Source: JAFRXK01 sp045603305
Lineage (GTDB): Bacteria > Bacillota > Clostridia > Lachnospirales > Lachnospiraceae
Assembly: GCA_045603305.1 (NCBI GenBank)
Contig: JAZULV010000080.1
Location: 1 to 37,746, forward strand
Direction: 5' to 3'
Length of the DNA stretch: 37,746 nucleotides
Shown here: positions 7,381 to 14,450 of the stretch, piece after piece
How the letters are laid out: each line of letters begins with the position of its first letter
How positions within the stretch are numbered: position 1 is the first letter of the stretch
The notes under the pieces: model-generated
Told to the model about the DNA's origin: nothing
The model's database searches: none
The model's input: only the letters and a program-made list of their open reading frames with translations
Program-made: the position numbers and the translations under genes

Positions 7381-9198
7381 TTATCTTTTCCATATTCCTG
7401 CCGCAATTACGGTCATATCATCAAAAGCTCCTTCTGCCGGTTTTACCAGTGAAAGTATTCTGTTTGAAATATCCTTCGGATTTTCAGTATCTATATCAAG
7501 TAATATTTCTTTCATGACCTCTTCTTTGTCATCCTCGTTTATTGCATCAAGCACACCATCCGTCATCATAATTATTATGTCCCCGTCTTCTACGTCTATC
7601 TCCATCACCTGACCGCAGGAATCGCTTACTACACCTGCCGGAAGAGAATGTGCTTTTATAATTTCAACACAATCCTTTCTCTTAATAAACGTTGGCGGAG
7701 CACCAAGTTTAACCACCTTTAAAACTGATTTTTTCAAATCAACAACAGACATATCCACAGTAGCAGGTTGTTCGTCGCCCTGCATAAGAAGCACCGAATT
7801 TACAGTACGTGATACCTGCTCAGGTGAAAAACCGTTCTCAAGAAGTTTCTCGGCAATACCTATGGCAATTCTGCTGTGCTCTGCAGCATTTTTACCCGAA
7901 CCCATACCATCAGAGAGCCCCAGAAATATTTTTTGTCCCATAAGATTCATTTGCGAAAAGCTGTCACCCGATATAGTTTCTCCACTCTTTCGTTCTCTTG
8001 CAACTCCGTATAACACAATATAATCCGTATCTTCCTCAAATTTAAGACGAACCGGATTGCTTCCTATAACAACCGGACTGTCTGTTGACGGTACAAAGGT
8101 TCCCTCAAGCACCCTTCCTATCTTTGCAGCAATTCCTCTGGCCGTTACACATGCCTTCCCGCGTGTAGACGCTGTCATATATATCTCCCTGCCATAGGGA
8201 CCATCAATCGCAAACAGCTCCTTTATTATCATACCCCTGCCAATGCTATTTATTATATCTTCCGAAACATCTTCCGTGAAATCGCTGATTTGTCCAAAAT
8301 CATCTGCCATTTTCTCAAGCACGCCTTCCAGTTCTTTATATCCGGAAGCTACGGTATTTCTGCTTTCGCTGTAATGATGTTCCCATTCTTTCCTCTCAAT
8401 AATACTTCCCAGTCCGGCATTAAGCTCGTTAACATAAATATCTCTATTTACACAATTGCTGGCAAAAAAGCTTTCAACATCTGATTCCATAACCCTGCCA
8501 TGGTCTTCGTAAAGCCGGCTTATATTATCTAATACCGTACTGTCAAATTTGTTTTCCCTGCAGCCCATTATGCAGCCTTCGCAGTCATCACAAACTATAT
8601 TTGATATTGTGCACATCACCGCTGCAGTCATTGCCGGAGTAATCACTGTACCTCTTCCTGCACAGGATATATATCCAACCACATCCCCCATAGTTCTCGA
8701 CATATTCTGAAGTTTTTCCGTGAAAACCTGCTCTTTACCGGACATTGATTTTTTATCATTCCGCTTACTTACCGGCATTTCCAGAAAAGCTTGTGGTGTA
8801 AACAAAAATGCCGCTACTGCCAGTATAAGTCCTGTAATAATCTCATCGACAACATAGGGTGAATAAATAATACCTGCACCTAAAGCTCCGGTCATAAAAG
8901 CAATTGCACTTCCGTATCGCCCCAGTCGTTTAAATATACCTGCCATTGTTCCTACAAGACATAATATTCCCAGTGCTGCTATATCATTTTTCAAAACAGC
9001 AAATATAATTCCACACACTGTACCGGCAACCGCTCCTGTACCGGCTCCATATTTATACGCCAAAAACAATATACAATAATATAGTGCCGCTTCTACCAGA
9101 CTGCCTACTGCTGAACCACTTTCCAGCATAAGAGCCACACACACACCGGCACCTGCAGCACCGGCAATCCTAATAATCCACCATAAACTTTTTTTCAT
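7381..9198 (-). CDS. spoIIE: Stage II sporulation protein E, membrane-bound PP2C phosphatase
   Basis: SpoIIE dephosphorylates the anti-anti-sigma factor SpoIIAA and so releases sigma-F in the forespore; it also interacts with FtsZ. The 605-aa protein starts with a hydrophobic region (about 7-135, roughly five membrane spans). A cysteine cluster CDDCEGCIMGC (203-213) and a regulatory segment follow. The C-terminal PP2C phosphatase has metal-binding motifs LSDGMGSG (428-435) and MTDGVLDA (545-552). It is clearly shorter than the ~827-aa Bacillus protein, with fewer membrane segments. GGAGGTAAGGAG precedes the ATG. Position after divIC is the conserved firmicute arrangement. Confidence 0.95.
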   Translation of the reverse strand: MKKSLWWIIRIAGAAGAGVCVALMLESGSAVGSLVEAALYYCILFLAYKYGAGTGAVAGTVCGIIFAVLKNDIAALGILCLVGTMAGIFKRLGRYGSAIAFMTGALGAGIIYSPYVVDEIITGLILAVAAFLFTPQAFLEMPVSKRNDKKSMSGKEQVFTEKLQNMSRTMGDVVGYISCAGRGTVITPAMTAAVMCTISNIVCDDCEGCIMGCRENKFDSTVLDNISRLYEDHGRVMESDVESFFASNCVNRDIYVNELNAGLGSIIERKEWEHHYSESRNTVASGYKELEGVLEKMADDFGQISDFTEDVSEDIINSIGRGMIIKELFAIDGPYGREIYMTASTRGKACVTARGIAAKIGRVLEGTFVPSTDSPVVIGSNPVRLKFEEDTDYIVLYGVARERKSGETISGDSFSQMNLMGQKIFLGLSDGMGSGKNAAEHSRIAIGIAEKLLENGFSPEQVSRTVNSVLLMQGDEQPATVDMSVVDLKKSVLKVVKLGAPPTFIKRKDCVEIIKAHSLPAGVVSDSCGQVMEIDVEDGDIIIMMTDGVLDAINEDDKEEVMKEILLDIDTENPKDISNRILSLVKPAEGAFDDMTVIAAGIWKR

Positions 9199-9212
9199 AC
9201 TCCTTACCTCCC

Positions 9213-9248
9213 GGACAAGCCTCCTAAAAACATACTAAATGCTTGTCC
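9213..9248 (-). promoter_or_regulatory. Leader hairpin just upstream of the spoIIE ribosome binding site
   Basis: On the minus strand GGACAAGC and GCTTGTCC pair over 8 bp across a 20-nt loop. The 3' arm ends 1-2 nt before the ribosome site of spoIIE. It has no T-tract, so it is not a simple terminator; an effect on translation or mRNA stability is possible but unproved. Confidence 0.45.
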
Positions 9249-9360
9249 CTGTCCACTATATTTGATTTTACTTAATAATAAATTTTTGCTACTTAGGGAT
9301 AAGGTGATTATAAAACCTGAAAAATAAATTTCTGCTCGAAATCCGTCATGAATATACCAT

Positions 9361-9392
9361 ATTATATCTGAAATAATGCTTTCTTTTGACAA
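9361..9392 (-). promoter_or_regulatory. Candidate Spo0A-type promoter of spoIIE with unusually long spacer
   Basis: Minus strand TTGTCA (9387-9392) lies 20 bp upstream of a perfect TATAAT (9361-9366). The upstream element reads TTGTCAAAA and resembles a Spo0A box (consensus TTTGTCRAA). Bacillus spoIIE and spoIIG promoters are known for over-long 21-22 bp spacing with 0A boxes at -35, so the arrangement here fits a Spo0A-dependent promoter. The spacing and motif are seen; regulation is inferred. Confidence 0.55.
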
Positions 9393-9524
9393 TTTACTAA
9401 TATCACTGTTGCTTCATTAACCAAAAGTCTCTTAGGAAGTGACAGTTTATATGAACAGACAGTGACAGCTATAGAAGCTTCCGGCTGGACTGAAATGATA
9501 ACTTACGAAAACCCTGATATGTAA
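9390..9524 (+). pseudogene. Orphan coding-like C-terminal fragment, unidentified
   Basis: On the plus strand an open frame of 44 codons ends with a stop at 9522-9524 and reads ...SLLGSDSLYEQTVTAIEA then SGWTEMITYENPDM. The composition is protein-like and unlike the shadows of neighbouring genes. There is no start codon with a ribosome site and a stop precedes it at 9387. It is oriented against its neighbours and sits between the divIC terminator and the spoIIE promoter. I read it as the 3' tail of a lost gene. I do not recognise the family. Confidence 0.4.
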
Positions 9525-9538
9525 TCAGCTCAAATATA

Positions 9539-9564
9539 AAAGCCGCCGGATATCCGGCGACTTT
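9539..9564 (-). terminator. Terminator of the rqcP-yabP-yabQ-divIC transcript
   Basis: A near-palindrome AAAG-C-CGCCGG-ATAT-CCGGCG-A-CTTT is followed on the minus strand by TTTTATATTTG. It lies about 22 nt after the divIC stop and separates divIC from spoIIE. Confidence 0.8.
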
Positions 9565-9585
9565 ATGTATATATTATTAAATTTA

Positions 9586-9882
9586 CTACTGTCTTGGTTT
9601 TATAAGTATATCACCTTCATTAATAAGTCCAAAATAGGCCTCTGCCATGTCCTTGATATAATCATCAGTCTTAATATACTCATACTGTTCATTCAACTCA
9701 TCATACAGACTGTTCTGCTCGGCTATCTCCTCATACAGCTGGCTTTCGCGCTCCTTATACTCATTATTTTTCTTAATAAGCGACTTGGTCCATATCAGAA
9801 GAACGCAGATTACCACTACTGTAACTAAAGATACAGTAACATAACTTAATACACTTGTCTGCTTCTTCTTTCCTCGTGCCAT
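9586..9882 (-). CDS. divIC: Septum formation initiator family protein (FtsB/DivIC)
   Basis: This 98-aa bitopic membrane protein takes part in the FtsL-DivIB-DivIC complex at the division site. A basic N-terminus (ARGKKKQ) is followed by one membrane span (about 13-30). A coiled-coil rich in Glu, Gln and Asn (about 35-70) precedes the conserved end YIKDMAEAYFGLINEGDILIKP, typical of the family. The gene follows yabQ by 42 nt and ends at a strong hairpin, so it closes the rqcP-yabP-yabQ-divIC operon. Confidence 0.9.
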   Translation of the reverse strand: MARGKKKQTSVLSYVTVSLVTVVVICVLLIWTKSLIKKNNEYKERESQLYEEIAEQNSLYDELNEQYEYIKTDDYIKDMAEAYFGLINEGDILIKPRQ

Positions 9883-9924
9883 ATCATCACCAGCCTACTT
9901 ACTATTTATTAATTTTAGTATATC

Positions 9925-10326
9925 CTATCGATATTTCTTTTTCAATATTTTCAAAGTTATTCTTTTTATTAAATTTGTACACTTCTTCGATATTTTCCCT
10001 GCAATTGATTTTATCCTGTTCGCAAACATGCCGGAGAGTTTCACCAGTATCCTGCCTGCTGTCTTATAATGCAGCCATATACCGGCCGCCGCAGCAAATA
10101 ATATATACCATCGGATAATTCCATCATTTGAATTGAATATCTGCATATATAACACTACAGCCGTAATAATACAAAAAATAAAATCTTCTATACCAATTAA
10201 TATTGAACCATGCTTAATATACTGCCTTAATATCCTAAGCACATTATAAAAGGCATCAATCATCATCCCCCATATGACAGCTGTAGCAAAAAGCATTAGT
10301 TCAGATAAAATCCTCATAAATTTCAC
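9925..10326 (-). CDS. yabQ: Spore cortex biosynthesis protein YabQ
   Basis: This 133-aa membrane protein is of the YabQ sporulation family, needed for cortex formation in Bacillus. It shows about three hydrophobic segments (6-28, 42-63, 69-86) and a strongly basic C-terminal tail. Its start overlaps the yabP stop by 4 nt (ATGA type), which indicates translational coupling. Identification rests mainly on length, topology and the conserved position between yabP and divIC. Confidence 0.85.
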   Translation of the reverse strand: MKFMRILSELMLFATAVIWGMMIDAFYNVLRILRQYIKHGSILIGIEDFIFCIITAVVLYMQIFNSNDGIIRWYILFAAAAGIWLHYKTAGRILVKLSGMFANRIKSIAGKISKKCTNLIKRITLKILKKKYR

Positions 10327-10613
10327 CCAAACAAGCGTGAAATAACAGAACCGCCATTCTTACCAATACTTCTTTCATCAGAATACACAAAACTATCAAT
10401 TCTACCTGTTATCTCTATCTCACCCTTCTCTATGGTAAGTCTGCCAACATGAAGCTCATCACCTTTTATAGTAAGAAGTCCCTGCTCAGTTTCAAGAACA
10501 ATCATCTTTTCATCAAAAGACTTCACATCCTTAATACCATTGATACTTCCTTCCCTTCGCTGATTAATACTTATCTTATGTTGTCCTCTTAATCCCGAAG
10601 TTCTATCTTCCAT
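10323..10613 (-). CDS. yabP: Sporulation protein YabP
   Basis: This 96-aa YabP/YqfC-family protein acts in spore coat/cortex assembly. It has RREGSINGIKDVKSFDEKMIVLETEQG followed in the next stretch by LLTIKGDELHVGRLTIEKGE and IEITGRIDSFVYS, the usual small beta-rich YabP pattern. The start is set at the ATG at 10613, where GGGGGC lies 6-10 nt upstream. A start 21 codons further up would add an odd hydrophobic leader that overlaps the end of the preceding intergenic region and has no ribosome site. Confidence 0.9.
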   Translation of the reverse strand: MEDRTSGLRGQHKISINQRREGSINGIKDVKSFDEKMIVLETEQGLLTIKGDELHVGRLTIEKGEIEITGRIDSFVYSDERSIGKNGGSVISRLFG

Positions 10614-10681
10614 CTCTGCCCCCTTCTGTATTCCTATATACAGAAGATATGCAAAAGGAACACAAAAAATACACAAGCAGA

Positions 10682-10921
10682 CTAAATATATTTGAACAGT
10701 TCTTTGGCTTCTTCCTTTTTCGTTGTTTCCTGCACATCAAGAACTTCCACCGATACATCTTTGTTACCGAACTGTATCTTAATAATATCGCCAACCTTAA
10801 CCTCGCTTGAAGCCTTGGCCACCTTGTCATTTAAAAACACTCTTCCTGCATCACAGGCTTCATTAGCAATAGTTCTTCTCTTAATAATTCTAGATACCTT
10901 TAAATATTTGTCTAATCTCAT
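10682..10921 (-). CDS. rqcP: S4-domain RNA-binding protein RqcP (YabO/HslR family)
   Basis: This 79-aa protein consists of one S4 RNA-binding domain: MRLDKYLKVSRIIKRRTIAN and the following VFLNDKVAKASSEVKVGDIIKI. In Bacillus the homologue YabO/RqcP binds the 50S subunit and works with RqcH to add C-terminal alanine tails in ribosome quality control. A hairpin terminator separates it from hup, and yabP follows after 68 nt. Family assignment is firm; the RQC role is taken from the homologue. Confidence 0.92.
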   Translation of the reverse strand: MRLDKYLKVSRIIKRRTIANEACDAGRVFLNDKVAKASSEVKVGDIIKIQFGNKDVSVEVLDVQETTKKEEAKELFKYI

Positions 10922-10954
10922 AATAATACCCCTTTATTAATCTGCTAAAATTAA

Positions 10955-10982
10955 AAGCTGCTACATATTCATGTAGCAGCTT
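10955..10982 (-). terminator. Strong terminator of hup
   Basis: A perfect 12-bp stem AAGCTGCTACAT / ATGTAGCAGCTT with a 4-nt loop is followed on the minus strand by TTAATTTTA. It lies 12 nt beyond the hup stop codon and probably limits read-through from the abundant hup mRNA into rqcP. Confidence 0.85.
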
Positions 10983-10994
10983 AAGCTCTTCTGA

Positions 10995-11270
10995 TTAGTT
11001 GTTAACAGCATCCTTTAATGCCTTACCAGCCTTGAACTTTGGAGACTTAGAAGCAGCAATTGTCATAACTTCAAGTGTCTTAGGATTTCTTCCTGTTCTC
11101 TCTGTTCTCTGAGCAACCTCAAATGTACCAAATCCAGCAATCTGAATCTTCTCACCCTTAGCAAGTTCTGCCTTAACTACTTCAATAACAGCCTTAACAG
11201 CCTTATCTGCGCTCTTCTTATCAAGTCCTGAATTCTCTGCTACTGCAGCTACAAACTCTGTCTTATTCAT
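10995..11270 (-). CDS. hup: HU family DNA-binding protein
   Basis: This 91-aa nucleoid protein bends and compacts DNA as a dimer. It opens MNKTEFVAAVAENSGLDKKS and carries the family signature GFGTFEVAQRTERTGRNPKT in the DNA-binding arm, with LAKGEKIQIAGFG before it and SKSPKFKAGKALKDAV at the end. GGAGGGAG precedes the start. It has a consensus promoter (11359-11387) and a strong terminator, which fits a highly expressed single gene. Confidence 0.97.
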   Translation of the reverse strand: MNKTEFVAAVAENSGLDKKSADKAVKAVIEVVKAELAKGEKIQIAGFGTFEVAQRTERTGRNPKTLEVMTIAASKSPKFKAGKALKDAVNN

Positions 11271-11358
11271 TACAATACTCCCTCCTGTATCTAGTAAGTT
11301 TTATAAAATGCACATATCGCATCTTCTGTATACCAGACAATACATCTGCTTGATATTA

Positions 11359-11387
11359 TTTATAATATCCACACCAACTTTTGTCAA
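11359..11387 (-). promoter_or_regulatory. Strong sigma-A promoter of hup
   Basis: On the minus strand a perfect TTGACA (11382-11387) is followed after exactly 17 bp by TATAAA (11359-11364). The resulting leader is about 80 nt. It is one of the clearest housekeeping promoters in the window. Confidence 0.85.
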
Positions 11388-11434
11388 GGAGTTTTCTTTT
11401 AATTATACAACAAATAATTAAAAAAATGACCTTT

Positions 11435-11983
11435 TCAGCTTTCCATGTGTCTTCCAAGAAAGCCCGCCGCTATCTGTACTAATTTTTCCTCCGTAACTGA
11501 CATCTTAACCTTTGAATCACGACTTAACAATATTACTGAACCTATGGCGTCACCTTCACATATTATAGTCGCTATAACCTCTGATTCATATTCTTCCGTC
11601 TCTTCTTCTAATATCCCAATAAAGTCACGACTGCTTTTTACGGCAGTCAGACTTTCTCTCTCTTCAATAAGATTTTCAAGCTTATGACTTATATTCCTTG
11701 AAACAAGTTCTTTTCTTATACCACCGGCAACAGCTACCACCTGGTCACGGTCGGTTATAATAACGCCATGACCGCTACCGGCAGCCAAAGCCTCTGCATA
11801 CTGCTTGGCAAAGGTTCCTAGCTCTGCCATTGGAGAATACTTCTTTAAGATAATTTCCCCCTCTTTATCAGTATAAATCTCCAAAGGAGTCGACTCGTGA
11901 AGTCTTAATGTCCTTCTGATTTCCTTAGGTATAACAACTCTTCCTAAATCGTCTATTCGACGTACAATTCCTGTAGCTTTCAT
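11435..11983 (-). CDS. spoVT: Stage V sporulation regulator SpoVT (AbrB-type)
   Basis: SpoVT is a late forespore transcription regulator that adjusts sigma-G genes. The 182-aa protein has an N-terminal AbrB/MazE swapped-hairpin DNA-binding domain (MKATGIVRRIDDLGRVVIPK and EIRRTLRLHESTPLEIYTD) and a C-terminal GAF-like domain (about 55-180). The start is the ATG at 11983, preceded by AAAGGAG. An upstream in-frame TTG at 12028 would add 15 residues but has no ribosome site and lies in the leader. The ribosome site is locked in a 14-bp inverted repeat (see 11985-12044). Confidence 0.95.
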   Translation of the reverse strand: MKATGIVRRIDDLGRVVIPKEIRRTLRLHESTPLEIYTDKEGEIILKKYSPMAELGTFAKQYAEALAAGSGHGVIITDRDQVVAVAGGIRKELVSRNISHKLENLIEERESLTAVKSSRDFIGILEEETEEYESEVIATIICEGDAIGSVILLSRDSKVKMSVTEEKLVQIAAGFLGRHMES

Positions 11984-11984
11984 A

Positions 11985-12044
11985 TATAAATCTCCTTTTA
12001 ATTCAAATCGTGTTGTTAGTATCTGCAAATAAAGGAGATTTATA
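11985..12044 (-). promoter_or_regulatory. Hairpin sequestering the spoVT ribosome binding site
   Basis: On the mRNA strand TATAAATCTCCTTT (12044-12031) is perfectly complementary to AAAGGAGATTTATA (11998-11985). The second arm contains the whole Shine-Dalgarno sequence and ends 1 nt before the ATG. The loop is 32 nt. When formed, the 14-bp stem would block ribosome entry. Such a structure is seen directly; whether it switches (temperature, protein or trans RNA) is inference. Confidence 0.7.
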
Positions 12045-12132
12045 CTGCATTAATATATTTTTTAGGTTAATTGCGATATTATAAATTAAAGAAGAATATT
12101 TTGTAAATCTACTCTTCGAATCGAATGACTAT

Positions 12133-12155
12133 AAAAGGGAGCGACGCTCCCTTTT
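12133..12155. terminator. Bidirectional terminator between the DUF3298 lipoprotein and spoVT
   Basis: AAAAGGGAGC-GAC-GCTCCCTTTT is a perfect 10-bp stem with a 3-nt loop and A/T flanks on both sides. It lies about 30 nt beyond the stop of the lipoprotein gene and marks the boundary of the sporulation cluster. Confidence 0.85.
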
Positions 12156-12185
12156 ATTTATATCATTCATATATCATATTCTTAT

Positions 12186-14159
12186 TTATTCAAACAAATC
12201 TTCAAACAAGCCATTCCCAACCAAATAAATCTGATTTGTGAAATCGCTGACTTCAAATCTGTATACCCTTCCATAATCGCCCATGAAGTCGATATAACTC
12301 TTCTTATCTGTTCTATACGGAGTTAACTGTGTATCTTTCTCCAAAGTCACATGTCCGATTACAACCGAAGCATCACTGCTGTCAACTTCCATTGCATCAA
12401 CAGTTTTCATCAGGGTAACCGGTTCACCGTTCAATCCGTAACCCTCTTCTAACACAGGGAAGCCCTTCTCATTTACACTGTATATTCCAACAGGTAACAT
12501 CATTGTATATCCGGCATAAATAATATCATTTCCACTCATGCACATATGCTCAGGATTAAGGCTTGTCTCCTCGTGTATAGCAGCCTCAACAGTATCTAAA
12601 TAAACAAATCCGTGCGGCAATATCTCATAGATATTAGTAAGCATAGATACGTCACCTGCCGGCACCGTAAGATATATATAATTCTTATTATTTGCATGCA
12701 GATAATAACATTCAGGAGCGCGACCGTAAAACAGCTCTGTGTATTCATAACCATTTACATTGGCAATCCACTGGACATCCATCTCTCCTGACTCGTGCCA
12801 ATCTATGTTTATATCAGTTCCATTACCAATCTCATAATCCACACCGTATTCCAGTTCCATCAGCCAGCTTTCAGGTACTGTTTTGAAATCATTATAAACG
12901 AGCTTCGGATAATCAATATAAGATAATGTTATATGCTGTCCTCCTGAATAACCGGTCAGCCAGTAATCAGCTGCAAACACATGAACGCAGTTATACGATA
13001 ATGCAAAGCAAATATATCCGTCCTCATTCTTTATAGATTCGGCAATCAGTTCTTTCATGTTATCACTAAATGAAAGTGACGGATAAGCCTTGGTAAACTC
13101 ATCTGCTAAAATAGAAGCTAATTGGTCAGTATCGGTAAATACATCTGCATACCCTAATTTCTTACCTGTCTTTACATCAAAATTATATGTATTCCAAAAA
13201 TATTTATTATCACTGCGGTTATCACACATGGTGATATGCTCATAGAAAGATACATACTGATCATCATTTCTTGTCACATTCAACTCGGTCTTTGTATATA
13301 ATCCGATATCACCTTCGAGGCGTGCTGCTGTCTGTGCCATTGTATCAAGTGCATCTGTATTTCGTTTAAATACATCTGCATTATATTCTTCTATTGCAGC
13401 ACTGATTGCAGCATTACCTTCTGAATAATGTATCTCTTGATTCCAGTTTAAGTAGCCCAACGATAAAGAAGGAAAACGTACTGACAGATTCTTTCCATAA
13501 GCTTTATCACTATAATATTTCTCTTGAATTGTTAAATCTAATACTACCGGCGTAATTACAATATGTTCTTTAAACATATTCTCTAAAGCTGCCATTCCCT
13601 CTAAGCTTAAAAAGTTATCCTGATTATTGCTTGCACTTATATACTCACCGGATGCATAACTCACCTTTAAATATGCACCATACATATATGGAAGTCCTTG
13701 AACGTTGACATCTAACCCGTTATGCTCAGCCAGTTTTTGTTTCTCTACTTCTTTCTGCAATTCATCCATAAATAATGGATCTGCCTCAAAGCTTTCATCC
13801 TCTGTCTCTCCGTCTGCTCCGTAAAAACAATAACGGCCCGATACCACATCACCGTCAAGAGTTGCATCAAGAGTATACACACCACAAGCCAGTGATTCAG
13901 AAGCTTCAAGGGACAATGTAGAAAATGTACAGTTAAATTTCACAATGTCGGTTGATTCGATAACTTTAGGAGCTTCCTCATCCGTATTATCTTTTACTTC
14001 ACCATCTTCAATGGTGTCTGTTTCTTTCTCTGCTTCTGTTTCTTTGCCCGTTTCTGTCTCCTTAACACTTTCCGACTCATTAGCCTGTTCATTACCGCCC
14101 AGACATCCGGCAAACATCAATACCACCATAACCATAACAACGAACCATAATTTTTTCAT
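12186..14159 (-). CDS. Large lipoprotein with DUF4163/DUF3298-like domains
   Basis: This 657-aa predicted lipoprotein has a signal peptide ending in the lipobox FAGC (Cys19). A Glu/Thr/Lys-rich linker (about 20-65) follows. The middle region (about 205-410) contains ISAAIEEYNADVFKRN, the tyrosine-rich sheet YVSFYEHITMCDNRSDNKYF and GKKLGYADVFTD. That is the pattern of DUF4163 joined to DUF3298, a pair seen in secreted and membrane proteins of Clostridia and Bacilli. About 240 C-terminal residues are unassigned. AAAGGAG precedes the ATG. It has its own terminator and stands 290 nt from the GH5 gene; I see no gene in that gap, only a short AT-rich inverted repeat near 14370. Function is unknown. 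Confidence 0.75.
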   Translation of the reverse strand: MKKLWFVVMVMVVLMFAGCLGGNEQANESESVKETETGKETEAEKETDTIEDGEVKDNTDEEAPKVIESTDIVKFNCTFSTLSLEASESLACGVYTLDATLDGDVVSGRYCFYGADGETEDESFEADPLFMDELQKEVEKQKLAEHNGLDVNVQGLPYMYGAYLKVSYASGEYISASNNQDNFLSLEGMAALENMFKEHIVITPVVLDLTIQEKYYSDKAYGKNLSVRFPSLSLGYLNWNQEIHYSEGNAAISAAIEEYNADVFKRNTDALDTMAQTAARLEGDIGLYTKTELNVTRNDDQYVSFYEHITMCDNRSDNKYFWNTYNFDVKTGKKLGYADVFTDTDQLASILADEFTKAYPSLSFSDNMKELIAESIKNEDGYICFALSYNCVHVFAADYWLTGYSGGQHITLSYIDYPKLVYNDFKTVPESWLMELEYGVDYEIGNGTDINIDWHESGEMDVQWIANVNGYEYTELFYGRAPECYYLHANNKNYIYLTVPAGDVSMLTNIYEILPHGFVYLDTVEAAIHEETSLNPEHMCMSGNDIIYAGYTMMLPVGIYSVNEKGFPVLEEGYGLNGEPVTLMKTVDAMEVDSSDASVVIGHVTLEKDTQLTPYRTDKKSYIDFMGDYGRVYRFEVSDFTNQIYLVGNGLFEDLFE

Positions 14160-14450
14160 CTTACCATCTCCTTTGACGTATCACCTTTTCAGTATACCGG
14201 TCAAGCTCAAAACACCCCTATATATCACGCTAAACCAATACTTACTGTAAGTAATAAATCCTATACTTTTGTTCGAAATTTATAAGCTTTACCACACCCA
14301 ACAAGACTTCAAAAATATGCTCTGTAACAAACAATAATTGCACACAGATATTTATAAATATTATACTATTTCATAGTATATTTGTCATCACATTATTTAA
14401 TATAAATTGTACCAAACCACCCTATTATTCGATATATGTATTCAGCCTGT

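Noticed and set aside
9204..9392. 62-codon minus-strand open frame before spoIIE
   Set aside because: Its only start is a TTG inside the -35 element of the spoIIE promoter with no ribosome site, and a stop lies just upstream; it is the spoIIE leader.
12001..12028. Longer spoVT start at a TTG (15 extra residues)
   Set aside because: No ribosome site, and the standard MKATGIVRR start has AAAGGAG in place.
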